This document shows, piece by piece, positions 41,783-51,647 of a stretch of DNA of 64,000 nucleotides (position 1 is its first letter; every line of letters starts with the position of its first letter). Source of the DNA: Glycomyces xiaoerkulensis (GTDB taxonomy: Bacteria; Actinomycetota; Actinomycetes; Mycobacteriales; Micromonosporaceae); contig NZ_PGGV01000037.1 in the NCBI RefSeq assembly GCF_002798405.1, forward strand, positions 248,001 through 312,000, in the 5' to 3' direction. The notes under the pieces are model-generated. The model saw only the letters and a program-made list of their open reading frames with translations. It ran no database searches and was not told where the DNA came from. The translations under genes and the position numbers were made by a program.

Positions 41783-42943
41783 GTGAGAATCGTCATCGCC
41801 CACAACCGGTATTCCTCGGCGCAGCCTTCCGGCGAGAATGTGATCGTCGATTATGAAATCGCGTCGCTACGCGACGCCGGGATATCGACGGTACCGTTCC
41901 TGCGCTCCTCGGACGAGATCAAAGACCTTGCGCCACATCGGAAAGTGACACTCGCCGCCTCCCCGATCCATGCGGCTCGAACACAGAGGGAATTGGCCGC
42001 GCTACTGGATCGCGAACGCCCGGACATCCTCCACTTGCACAATCCGTACCCCCTCCTTTCACCATCGGTGGTGAAGACGGCGCATCGCGCAGGAGTGAAA
42101 GTCGTCCAGACCATTCACAACTATCGGCACGACTGCGTGAACGGCCTCTACTTCCGGGACGGGCACGATTGCCGGGACTGCCACGGGCGGCGCTGGAACG
42201 CCCCGGGAGTGCTGCACGGCTGCTACCGGGGCTCGCGGCCGCAGAGCGCGGTCATGGCCGTCGCCCTGGGGGCCCACCAGGGGACGTGGAAGACCGTGGA
42301 CCGGTTCGTCGCCCTGACCGACGCGATCGCCGACTACCTGAGGAGCATCGGCATCGCCGACGACCGGATCCGGGTCAAGCCGAACGCGATCGCCGACCCC
42401 GGGCCGGTGCCGCCGGGCCAGGGCTTCCTGTTCGGCGCCCGCCTGGTCCCCGAAAAGGGCGTGGAGCTGCTGCTGGACGCCTGGCGGCGCGCCGACCTCC
42501 CGGGCCGGAAGCTCCGCATCGCCGGAGACGGCCCGCTGCGCCCGACCGTGGAGGAGGCGGCCGCCTCGCTCGGCGGCGTCGAGTACCTCGGTCCGCTGGA
42601 CGCCGAAGGCATGCGGCGCGCGCTGGCGGAGTCGGCGGCGGTGGTCATCCCCTCGATCTGGCAGGACGTCCTGCCCACCACCGGCCTGGAGGCGCTGGCG
42701 AGCGGCCGGGCGATCGTGGCCACGCGGATGGGCGGCGCTCCGTACATCGCGGGTGCCGACACCGCCGCACCGGCCGGGGTGGCGGCCGAACCCACCGCCG
42801 GGGCCCTGGCGAGGGCGTTGGAGGAGGTCGCCGGGGACGCGGGGTACGCGGCCAACGCCAGGCCCCGCTACGAATCGACCTTCGCCCCCGACGTAGTGCT
42901 GCGGCGCCTCATCGCCATCTATGAGGAACTACTGGCGCAGTGA
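41783..42943 (+). CDS. Glycosyltransferase family 4
   Basis: 386-residue GT-B glycosyltransferase acting on the cytoplasmic face. The N-terminal domain has RIVIAHNRYSSAQPSGENVI and DILHLHNPYPLLSPSV, then a cysteine/histidine cluster (HDCVNGLYF, GHDCRDCHGR, HGCYRG) seen in a subgroup of such enzymes. The donor domain has GARLVPEKGVELLLDAW and the EAL-type site in TGLEALASGR. The GTG at 41783 has GGAGG at a 4-nt spacing. The 5' third is poorer in G+C than its neighbours. It overlaps the next gene tail to tail by 15 nt. Confidence 0.93.
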   Translation: MRIVIAHNRYSSAQPSGENVIVDYEIASLRDAGISTVPFLRSSDEIKDLAPHRKVTLAASPIHAARTQRELAALLDRERPDILHLHNPYPLLSPSVVKTAHRAGVKVVQTIHNYRHDCVNGLYFRDGHDCRDCHGRRWNAPGVLHGCYRGSRPQSAVMAVALGAHQGTWKTVDRFVALTDAIADYLRSIGIADDRIRVKPNAIADPGPVPPGQGFLFGARLVPEKGVELLLDAWRRADLPGRKLRIAGDGPLRPTVEEAAASLGGVEYLGPLDAEGMRRALAESAAVVIPSIWQDVLPTTGLEALASGRAIVATRMGGAPYIAGADTAAPAGVAAEPTAGALARALEEVAGDAGYAANARPRYESTFAPDVVLRRLIAIYEELLAQ

Positions 42944-43633
42944 GGTGCGCGTGTTGGCGGCGATGGAGGCCAGGAGGAACAGGGCGTTGACGGCGCCGAA
43001 GAAGAGCATCACCGCGGCCATCGCCTCCGGCAGGAGCAGGACGAGGGCGATCACGGTGATCACGAAGCCGTAGTCCCGGACCAGTTTGATCAGCCGGATC
43101 ACGAGGTTGTCGGACTTCACCAGCGAGACGTCGTCCCCTTTGGCCATCACCGAGGTCACGAGGTTGGTCATCCAGACGGCCGCGAAGGCCGCGCCGGCCC
43201 AGGCCGGGACGCTCGGGGTGTAGGCGTCGGTCACGGCGACCACGACCGCCACGACCGAACTCTGGATCACTACGTCGCAGAGGATGTCGACGCGGGCGCC
43301 GGAGTCCGATCCGGTGCCGGTGGCGCGCGCGAGCTGGCCGTCCGCGCAATCGAGCATGTAGGACGCCTGCCACAGCACCAGTGCTCCGAGGGCCACCGGC
43401 CACCAGGGAGCGCCGTCGCGGGCGAGCGGCACGTAGGCGATGACCCCGGCCGAGGTACCGGCGCCGAGCAGCAGGCCGACGAGCGTCAGGTGGGTGGGTT
43501 TGAGGCCGAACCGCCATGCGAGGTAAGCGAAGACCGCTCCCCCGTACTGGTCGAGCATGGTGAGCATGCCGCCGCCCCGGAGGTTGGCGTGGAAGTCGGC
43601 CGGGCGGAGCCGGGTCGAGCGCTGTTCGGTCAC
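42929..43633 (-). CDS. CDP-alcohol phosphatidyltransferase family enzyme
   Basis: 234-residue membrane enzyme that moves a phospho-alcohol from a CDP donor to an acceptor alcohol. The catalytic motif D-x2-DG-x2-AR, later G-x3-D-x3-D, is complete (LDCADGQLARATG then GARVDILCD). There are about six membrane segments. The acceptor is unknown. It would be a natural consumer of the CDP-polyol suggested by the genes at 1265-3051, although it is 40 kb away. GTG start at 43633. Confidence 0.92.
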   Translation of the reverse strand: MTEQRSTRLRPADFHANLRGGGMLTMLDQYGGAVFAYLAWRFGLKPTHLTLVGLLLGAGTSAGVIAYVPLARDGAPWWPVALGALVLWQASYMLDCADGQLARATGTGSDSGARVDILCDVVIQSSVVAVVVAVTDAYTPSVPAWAGAAFAAVWMTNLVTSVMAKGDDVSLVKSDNLVIRLIKLVRDYGFVITVIALVLLLPEAMAAVMLFFGAVNALFLLASIAANTRTSLRQ

Positions 43634-43839
43634 GCGCCGATCCTACTGGTCGGGGTGCGGCGCACGGACCGTCGCCGCGGCCGACCGGATTCTGTCGAAC
43701 TTCCGACACCACACTCTGTAACCGATCCCTAATATGCGTGGGAACCACGCGATCTGGGGCGTACCGGCAACTCCCTCGGTAGCCGTAAGGTGACCTAGCG
43801 TCTTAAGGTTGATGAACCATCGATTCCTGGGGAGGAAAC

Positions 43840-45336
43840 ATGGGCGACGAGGTGAGTGGTTCGACTTTGGAGCATTGGGACCAGTCCGCCTTCCACGCGA
43901 AGCTCCGCGCGGGACGAGAGGCCCTGTCGCGGCTCCTGCAGGATCGAAGACTCGACTGCGGGCGGCCGCTCACCGGGGTCGAGCTGGAGATCGACCTCCT
44001 TGAGCACGACGGTGATCCGGCGTTCGCCAATGAGTCCGTCCTGCAATACCTGCACACCGCCGGAGACGAGGAGGCGCTCTACAGTGCTCAGTCCGAGCTG
44101 GGCGCCCACAACCTGGAGCTGAACCTGCCGCCGCGCCTGCTCGACGGCGCCGGGATCTCCTGGTACGAGGCCGACCTGGCCGCGATCCTCGCCGAGGTGA
44201 GGGAGGCCGCCGACAAGGCCGGCACCTACGTGTGCCCGATCGGCACCATCCCGACCCTGTTCACCGACCATATCGGATTGGAGGTGCTCTCGACCGCCGA
44301 ACGCTACCGAGTCCTCAACGAGGGCATCATGGCCGCGCGCGGCGAGGACCTCGCCATCGAGATCACCGGCGCCGAGTCCGTCCACTGGTCCTGCCCCAAC
44401 ATCGCCCCCGAATCGGCCAACACCTCGGTCCAGTTCCACCTCCAGGTCGCCCCGGATCGTTTCGCCCGCTATTGGAATGCCGCGCAGGCCATCGCCGGCA
44501 TCCAGGTCGCCCTCGGCGCCAACTCGCCCTACCTGTTCGGCCGCCACCTGTGGGCCGAGACCCGCATCATCCTGTTCGAGCAGGGCACCGACACCCGGCC
44601 CGCGCCGGAGCGCCGGAGAGGGGCGGCGCCGCGGGCCTGGTTCGGTTCGCGGTGGATCGACTCGGTCCTGGACCTGTTCGACGAGAACTACAAGCACTTC
44701 GCGCCGCTTTTACCACTGTGCGGCGACGAGGACCCGGTCGGCGTGGTCGGGTCCGGCGACGTCCCGCTGCTCACCGAGCTGCGATACCACAACGGCACCA
44801 TCTACCGGTGGAACCGGCCCGTCTACGACATCCGGTCGGGCCGACCGCACCTGCGGGTGGAGAACCGCGTCCTGCCAGCCGGTCCAACCCCGGTCGACAT
44901 CTGCGCGAACATGGCCCTCTACTACGGCCTGCTGACGCACTTCGCCGAGATGGACGAGCAACTCACCGAACGGCTCGACTTCAACACGGCCGCGGCGAAC
45001 TTCGAGGCCGCAGCGAAGCACGGCATCCAGGCCGACCTGGTCTGGCCGGGCAAGGGCCTGGTGCCGGTCCGCAAGCTGGTACTCGAGGAGCTGCTGCCGG
45101 CGGCCGCCGGAGGGCTCGCGCGTCTCGGGGTGAGCGCGCGGGACGCCGACCGCTTCCTCGACGTCATCGAGCAGCGGTGCCGCCGCGGGGTCAACGGCGC
45201 GTCCTGGCAGGTCGCCAGGGTCCAGGTGGCCGAACACCGGCAGCGCCTCGAACGGTTCGACGCGCTGCGGGCGATGGTGCTCGACTACGCCGCCCAGTCG
45301 GCCGGCGGCCGACCGGTCCACGAATGGGAGGTCTAG
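43840..45336 (+). CDS. Glutamate-cysteine ligase family protein (GCS2)
   Basis: 498-residue ATP-dependent carboxylate-amine ligase of the GCS2 superfamily. It has TGVELEIDLLE, SELGAHNLELNLPP, GIMAARGEDLAIEITG, TSVQFHLQVAP and GANSPYLFGRHLW, the pattern of this long actinobacterial group. The amine substrate need not be cysteine. The ATG at 43840 has GGAGG upstream at a good spacing. Monocistronic; its TAG stop is shared as CTAG with the convergent gene. Confidence 0.88.
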   Translation: MGDEVSGSTLEHWDQSAFHAKLRAGREALSRLLQDRRLDCGRPLTGVELEIDLLEHDGDPAFANESVLQYLHTAGDEEALYSAQSELGAHNLELNLPPRLLDGAGISWYEADLAAILAEVREAADKAGTYVCPIGTIPTLFTDHIGLEVLSTAERYRVLNEGIMAARGEDLAIEITGAESVHWSCPNIAPESANTSVQFHLQVAPDRFARYWNAAQAIAGIQVALGANSPYLFGRHLWAETRIILFEQGTDTRPAPERRRGAAPRAWFGSRWIDSVLDLFDENYKHFAPLLPLCGDEDPVGVVGSGDVPLLTELRYHNGTIYRWNRPVYDIRSGRPHLRVENRVLPAGPTPVDICANMALYYGLLTHFAEMDEQLTERLDFNTAAANFEAAAKHGIQADLVWPGKGLVPVRKLVLEELLPAAAGGLARLGVSARDADRFLDVIEQRCRRGVNGASWQVARVQVAEHRQRLERFDALRAMVLDYAAQSAGGRPVHEWEV

Positions 45337-46625
45337 CTCTCCTCGGTCTCCGAGTCCGAACCCGACTCCGATTTCGACTCCGACTCTGACTCTGACTCCG
45401 ATTCCGAGGAGATCTTGCGGCGGGTGGCCTTGCGCGCCCGCCGCTTGGGCTTGCTCTTCTTCTTGGCCTCGGGCTCGGCCTCCGATTCGGCGGTCTTGGT
45501 GTCGCCTCCGGACTCGTCGACCGGTTTGAGCTCCTGGACCCAGTCGACCTCGGGGTCGTCCGCGGACGCGTCCCCGTCCGGCTTTCCGGGCATCTCCTTG
45601 GTTTTGGCGGCGCTCGCGGAGCCGTAGACCTGGCCGCCGGTGTCGCCGGAGGGGGTGTCGTCGTAGGACGAGGCGGGCTGTTCGGGGACGGCCCAGGGGG
45701 CGGTCTCGACCGGCGACTGCTCGGGCTCGGAGGCGACATTGTCGTCGATCTGCCCGCCCGAGCGCGGGATCGCCGTGACGATCAGCGAACCGAGCAGCCC
45801 GGCGATCGCCGCGTACAGGCCGACCAGGATCACGGCCATCGATTCGGGGTCGTTCGCGGGCGTGGGCCCGGCGACCAGGTGAGCGACGGTGACGATGAGC
45901 GGACCGGCGATGCCGGAGGCCGCGGCGATGCGGTAGCCGGAGTTGGTGATCGGCCCGCGCCGGGCCAGCAGCGCCACGATCGCGCCGATGAGCGCCGACC
46001 CGATCACGAACGGGACCGCGATCGAGAAGCCGCGGCGGCCGAGGGCCGACTCGGGGCTGACCCACGAGCCCCACACGGCCAACTCGGTGACCGGGGTGGC
46101 CGGCTCGCCGACCTCGACGAACACGGCCAGGACCGCGAGCACCCAGACCAGCGCGACCGAGGCGCCGACGTTGACCGCGACCGCGCGCGATCCCAGGCCG
46201 ATGAGGGTGAGCACGAAGCCGACCGCGGAGCCGACTCCGGCGGCGAGGAGCGGCTCGGTCGGGAAGGTCTCGAACACGGCGCTCTGCTCGGCCGACACGG
46301 CCACGAGCGGTCCGACGGAGAACGACCCGAGAGCCGAGGCGAACACGGCGCCGACGCGGAGGACGACGGGGCGCGTGGCCTCGCCGCGCGACCCGATCAC
46401 GCCCGAGGCCAGACCGCCGACCACGCAGGAGGCGGCGGCGAACCAGGCCACCCAGGCGCGGTTGGCGTTCCCGCGGTAGTCCAGGACGGGGTCGGTGGAT
46501 CCGGGAGCGGCATCGACCCACGAAAGCAGGCCGAAGCCATAGGCCAATCCGAGCTGGGCAAGCGCGGCGGTCGCGGCCACCGCGAATCCCACGCCGAGCA
46601 CGTTGGCAGCGGTTTTAGGTGACAT
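45333..46625 (-). CDS. Polytopic membrane protein with long acidic/basic Ser-Glu-repeat tail
   Basis: 430-residue protein of unknown function. About seven to eight membrane segments fill residues 8-285. The cytoplasmic-type tail (about 290-430) is acidic, then has a basic patch KKKSKPKRRARKATRRK, and ends in alternating Ser-Glu dipeptides. That ending is encoded by a 6-bp tandem repeat. The ATG at 46625 is used. It converges on the GCS2 gene with a shared CTAG stop. Confidence 0.75.
   Translation of the reverse strand: MSPKTAANVLGVGFAVAATAALAQLGLAYGFGLLSWVDAAPGSTDPVLDYRGNANRAWVAWFAAASCVVGGLASGVIGSRGEATRPVVLRVGAVFASALGSFSVGPLVAVSAEQSAVFETFPTEPLLAAGVGSAVGFVLTLIGLGSRAVAVNVGASVALVWVLAVLAVFVEVGEPATPVTELAVWGSWVSPESALGRRGFSIAVPFVIGSALIGAIVALLARRGPITNSGYRIAAASGIAGPLIVTVAHLVAGPTPANDPESMAVILVGLYAAIAGLLGSLIVTAIPRSGGQIDDNVASEPEQSPVETAPWAVPEQPASSYDDTPSGDTGGQVYGSASAAKTKEMPGKPDGDASADDPEVDWVQELKPVDESGGDTKTAESEAEPEAKKKSKPKRRARKATRRKISSESESESESESKSESGSDSETEES
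45340..45412 (-). repeat. 6-bp tandem repeat coding Ser-Glu/Asp dipeptides
   Basis: On the plus strand, units of the form GACTCC/GACTCT recur between about 45362 and 45410, giving alternating Ser and Glu residues on the minus strand. Such an array can slip by whole units without shifting frame. Confidence 0.7.
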
Positions 46626-46807
46626 GCATCGCACCGTACTGCGTGTACGCACCGGAGTCCCAGTGGGCCGTTTCCGTCACGTGCCACGGCCAGCGTCACC
46701 GCTCCGGAAACGCTGGTGAGCGCGGTCCGGCGCTACGGCTATGCTCGGGACGTCAAGGCCACCTGCCCGGTCGCCGCGCTGAACATGCCGATCGACGAGG
46801 AGCATGA

Positions 46808-48082
<1,275 letters not shown>

Positions 48083-48100
48083 CCTTCGGCATGAACCGAT

Positions 48101-48131
48101 CGGTGGCCCGGTCCTGAGGTCCGGGCCACCG
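48101..48131. terminator. Bidirectional hairpin between glyA and the PD-(D/E)XK-like gene
   Basis: Perfect 11-bp stem CGGTGGCCCGG/CCGGGCCACCG with a 9-nt loop, between two convergent genes. Confidence 0.75.
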
Positions 48132-48142
48132 CTGCGTTCTCG

Positions 48143-49015
48143 TCAGCGGAGGATCTGATCGATGCTCGAGGCCTCCACCGCTCGAGCGAACCAGCGTTCG
48201 ACCTGGCCGGAGTCGGTGCAGCTCTCGATCCGTTCCCGGGCTTCGGCCGAAACCTCGATGCCGCGGAGCTCGACCAGCTTCAGCAGGGCCCTGATCTCGC
48301 CCCGCAGCTCACCGCGGCGCTCTCCGCGCAGCTCGAGCTGACCGGCCGGGCTTTCAAGGTATTCCTGGTACGTCAAGCTCATATATTCCTCCAGCACTCG
48401 GCATGCTTCCTGCGAGAGAAGTCGCCACGCCCAACCAGCATACTTCCTGCGCTCCGCCTCGGAAAGCTCGTTGAGACGGCGCCCCAGGGCGTGCGCCATC
48501 GAATCGCCCTGCGGCCCCTTCCGGACCATCGCCGCGGCGAGAATGAGCAGTTCGGCCGCTTCGTGGGCCTCTTGCTCGTCGGTGGCTTGGATCAGTTCCT
48601 CCGGCCCGATCACATCCGCAAGCAGCGTGAAGCCGGGAGGGCCTATCTCGATCGGCCGCCGCGCCCAGTGAGCGGTGGCGTCATCGGTGCAGACGACCAG
48701 CAGTCTGACCGGGCACTGGAGCCGCTTCCTGAGAATCGTCAGGTACATGGGCCAACTGAAGCTCTTTGCGGCGTCCTCGCTGCGCTGGACCTCGGTGATG
48801 ATCGCGTAGACCGCATTGCCGACCGCGTCGCGGAAGACGCTCACGTTGTCGCAGTTCAGTTCGATCGGATCGTTGTCGGTCAGCGCCTCGGACTCGGACT
48901 CCGCACTGGCGTAAGCGGGCAGGTCGGCACCGACCCTCTTGACAAGGAGCTCGGCCGCCAGCTCCGGCCGATTCTGAAAGAGCCGGATCGGTATCTCGTG
49001 CGGATGGGAGACCAT
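48143..49015 (-). CDS. Putative PD-(D/E)XK nuclease-like protein (Rpn-type)
   Basis: 290-residue protein of a type common in actinomycetes as 'hypothetical'. It begins MVSHPHEIPIRLFQNRPELA. The middle has VFRDAVGNAVYAIITEVQRS, compatible with the D-x(n)-ExQ variant of the PD-(D/E)XK nuclease core, followed by WPMYLTILRKRLQCPVRLLVVC. A helical C-terminus with repeated LRGE units (LELRGERRGELRGEIRALLK) ends it. The nuclease link is pattern-based inference. The ATG at 49015 is used. Confidence 0.65.
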   Translation of the reverse strand: MVSHPHEIPIRLFQNRPELAAELLVKRVGADLPAYASAESESEALTDNDPIELNCDNVSVFRDAVGNAVYAIITEVQRSEDAAKSFSWPMYLTILRKRLQCPVRLLVVCTDDATAHWARRPIEIGPPGFTLLADVIGPEELIQATDEQEAHEAAELLILAAAMVRKGPQGDSMAHALGRRLNELSEAERRKYAGWAWRLLSQEACRVLEEYMSLTYQEYLESPAGQLELRGERRGELRGEIRALLKLVELRGIEVSAEARERIESCTDSGQVERWFARAVEASSIDQILR

Positions 49016-49266
49016 GGCGGGCACGCTATGCGACGAAACGGCCTCGTTCGGCAAGCGACATGGCAGGACCTCATGTGCATTGCGGCACATCAGGAACACT
49101 GAGCCGCCGCAACCAGGTGATTCACTGAAACCGAGCGCCGTCGGGTTACGGCAGTGTGAATCGATGCAACCGGTTCCCGGCGGCGCGCGTGTATTTCAAG
49201 CCGGATCCCCTCCGCCCCTTCCGGCTGACGCAACCGAACAACATGAATCAACAGAATCGGAGATCC

Positions 49267-50904
49267 ATGACCTCCCCGAAACCCCGCCGATTCGGAGCGC
49301 GCCTGGGCGTCACGGTCGCGGCCAGCACGCTCGCGGCCGGAGCCATCGCACTCCCGGCCTCCGCGCAGTCGGTCGACGACCCCGACGTCAACTTCCAGTT
49401 CGAATCGCTGATCACCCCCGGCGGCGAGCGGTCCTCCGGCGTCATCGAAGTCGACTTCGGTCCCGATTTCTCGTCCGACACGCATACGGTGTCCGCGAAC
49501 CTCGCAATCCACGCCGCCGGTGACAGCTTCGAGTTCGACCTCTCGGGCGCCGTCCAAGACTGCAATAAGGGCAGCCTGGGAACGCAGATAACCTGTACAC
49601 GTCCGGACGCCGATTCGTACACGTTCTTCGGATTCGACTACTGGGCGAACGATCTCGCTGTACCCGGAGTCTACGACTACACCCTGACCGTCTCCTTGGA
49701 CTCCGACGAGGTGGAGTCCAAGGAAGGTCACATCGAAGTCGCTGACGGCCTTGATCCCGAACCGCACAATGCCTTCCGGCACAGCGACATCGAGGTCACC
49801 GGAGTGTCCCCCGGCGACCAGGTCGAAGTGTCGCCGAGGTTCCTCCAGGAAGACGCCCTGGCTGAGTCGGCCGCCGCGATCGTCGTCACCTTCGGGGAAC
49901 CGTTCGCCCGAATCGGCAAAGAACTCGACGGTGCCGAAGCGATCGCCGGGTACGACAACTGCGTCGACGGCATCGGGCTCTCCGACCGCGGGGTCACCTG
50001 TGTGATCACCGACTTCGAGGACCTGCCGGGCACCCTGTTCACCTTCAGCGGTCCGATGACCTACGCGATCGACGAGGCCGCCCCGGGCCCGCAGGGGATC
50101 TGCCAGTGCTACTACAGCGTGAGCACGGTTAACGAGGCGACGCTCGAAACCGAACTCGGCGGCGAATTCTGGGACGACTCCTCGGCCAACCTCCTCGGTC
50201 TCGTCACCACGGACTCCTGGGACGGCCCCACCGACGAACTCGACGCCCCCTACAGCGGCACCGTCACCATCGTGACCGCAGAGCACCCGTTCGATCTCGC
50301 GCTCGACGACGCCGATGTCGAAGGAGAAGCGGGTGACCAGCGCACCATCACCGTTCCAGTGGTCAACAACGGATCCGCCGACGCATACGACCGGCTGGAC
50401 TTCTACGGCACTTACGCCATTCGCGGCCAATTGCCCGCAGGGCTCGAACTGATCGGCCTTGACAGCGAGGACGACCAGCACTGGGCCTGCCTCGATTCCG
50501 ACTCACTCGGACACGACTACGGGAACCAAGAGGAGCGCACCGAGCTGGACCGGTTCGACTTCGCCTGCTATTTCAAGAAGCTCGACGCGGGCGACACGCT
50601 CGACTTCACCTTCACGGTCGAGATCACGGACGCGACTTCGTCCGCGGACGGTCTCATCGAGGTGCGCGAGGCGTACACACCCGAATACACCGACACCCTC
50701 GATGCCGATCTGGACGACAACGTCGCGGTCATCGGCGTCAACGCCGGCGACCTGATCGACGACGGCGATGACGACGCCTCCGGCAAACTGCCGGCCACCG
50801 GTACGCCGATGACGATCCTTATCAGCGCCGCCGCAGCCGTGCTCGCCGCCGGCGCGGTGATGTTCGTGGTCATGCGCCGCCGCAAGGCCGCCACCGACTG
50901 GTAG
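49267..50904 (+). CDS. LPXTG-anchored surface protein
   Basis: 545-residue secreted protein. A signal peptide (about 1-36, ending PASAQS) precedes an acidic, beta-rich ectodomain of about 470 residues with scattered cysteines (DCNKG, QITC, DNCVD, GVTC, GICQCYY). The C-terminus is a sorting signal: LPATG, a hydrophobic segment (ILISAAAAVLAAGAVMFVVM) and RRRK. It should be fixed to the wall by a sortase, which is not in the window. The ATG at 49267 has GGAG upstream; ATG at 49243 is an alternative. The role of the ectodomain is unknown. Confidence 0.85.
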   Translation: MTSPKPRRFGARLGVTVAASTLAAGAIALPASAQSVDDPDVNFQFESLITPGGERSSGVIEVDFGPDFSSDTHTVSANLAIHAAGDSFEFDLSGAVQDCNKGSLGTQITCTRPDADSYTFFGFDYWANDLAVPGVYDYTLTVSLDSDEVESKEGHIEVADGLDPEPHNAFRHSDIEVTGVSPGDQVEVSPRFLQEDALAESAAAIVVTFGEPFARIGKELDGAEAIAGYDNCVDGIGLSDRGVTCVITDFEDLPGTLFTFSGPMTYAIDEAAPGPQGICQCYYSVSTVNEATLETELGGEFWDDSSANLLGLVTTDSWDGPTDELDAPYSGTVTIVTAEHPFDLALDDADVEGEAGDQRTITVPVVNNGSADAYDRLDFYGTYAIRGQLPAGLELIGLDSEDDQHWACLDSDSLGHDYGNQEERTELDRFDFACYFKKLDAGDTLDFTFTVEITDATSSADGLIEVREAYTPEYTDTLDADLDDNVAVIGVNAGDLIDDGDDDASGKLPATGTPMTILISAAAAVLAAGAVMFVVMRRRKAATDW

Positions 50905-50928
50905 TCGGTCGGTACCGAGCTACGAGCG

Positions 50929-50974
50929 AAGCGGGGGTGCCCGGTTCTGAGAACTGAACCGGGCGCCCCCGCTT
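50929..50974 (+). terminator. Strong 18-bp hairpin terminator
   Basis: AAGCGGGGGTGCCCGGTT pairs with AACCGGGCGCCCCCGCTT (one G-T wobble) around a 10-nt loop, 25 nt past the LPXTG gene. Confidence 0.85.
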
Positions 50975-51006
50975 CTCGTGCGTGCGGGACGCGGACCCCG
51001 CACCTC

Positions 51007-51052
51007 CCCCCTTATAAAACGAAACGCGCTGGCCTGTAACGGCTCAGCGCGT
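51007..51052 (-). terminator. Hairpin plus T-rich tail after the 71-residue gene
   Basis: Read on the minus strand: stem ACGCGCTG/CAGCGCGT followed by TTCGTTTTATAAGGGG, one of the few classical intrinsic terminators in this window. Confidence 0.75.
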
Positions 51053-51117
51053 CGCGTCTGTTGGGTTCTGCAGTCTTTGGCTCAGGCACCTTGTGGGTGC
51101 TCTACACCATCGCCTGG

Positions 51118-51333
51118 TTAGGCGGCGCGGGTCAGCGAACCGCGCTCGACCCGGTCGGCGATCCGACGGAGGGCGCCGGCGGTCGAGAAGCGGAACTTCT
51201 CGTTGGCGGTGACGCCCGACGCGTACCGCTTGTTCGCGCGGCCGTCGTCGACGACCGGAGCGTTCGGCAGGGCCGAGTTGGCGGTGGTGTTGGCGGCGTC
51301 GACTGCGAGGTAAGCACCGATGAATTCGTTCAT
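51118..51333 (-). CDS. Small hypothetical protein, 71 residues
   Basis: Starts MNEFIGAYLAVDAANTTANS, has an extended Pro/Gly-poor middle, and ends in a basic helix-like FSTAGALRRIADRVERGSL. No family recognised. Support comes from a GGGAAGGA ribosome site (7 nt from the third of three consecutive ATG codons, which I chose), normal codon use, and a dedicated intrinsic terminator. It is monocistronic, with a long leader holding a hairpin (51420-51437) and a palindrome (51570-51581). Regulator, antitoxin-like or peptide precursor cannot be distinguished. Confidence 0.6.
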   Translation of the reverse strand: MNEFIGAYLAVDAANTTANSALPNAPVVDDGRANKRYASGVTANEKFRFSTAGALRRIADRVERGSLTRAA

Positions 51334-51647
51334 CATCATTTCCTTCCCGGCGGGTATGCCGGATAGTGAATTCCAGGGATGAACCGCTCGTCGATGACGC
51401 CTTTGTCGACGGCGACGGGCCAGCGCTTCCGCGCTGGGACCGGGAGATGGGGGTTTCGATCGGGATCGCCGCTTCGTTGCCTTGGCTCCCGGCTTCGCAA
51501 CAAGCATAAGACTCGTGCGGCGGGGAAATCCAGGGGTTTTCGCCTGGGTCACATGTATCCCACGACACCGTCCGTACGGACCTAAGTGGGCGTTCAGGTC
51601 ATTCCCATTGCACGGTTCCATCCGCCTGATAAGGGTAGTCTGCCCGG
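51334..51647. other. Divergent intergenic region
   Basis: 314 nt between the small gene and the P1 peptidase gene. It contains hairpin CCAGCGC-TTCC-GCGCTGG (51420-51437), palindrome GTCCGTACGGAC (51570-51581), a possible minus-strand -10 TATGCT near 51505, and TAGTCT (51636-51641) 6 nt before the peptidase ATG. Confidence 0.5.

Noticed and set aside
45337-45414. CRISPR-like repeat
   Set aside because: The 6-bp units are contiguous, lack spacers and are in-frame coding sequence.
46626-46807. Riboswitch (ZTP or glycine type) upstream of glyA
   Set aside because: The conserved cores of those aptamers could not be found; only weak complementary segments are present.
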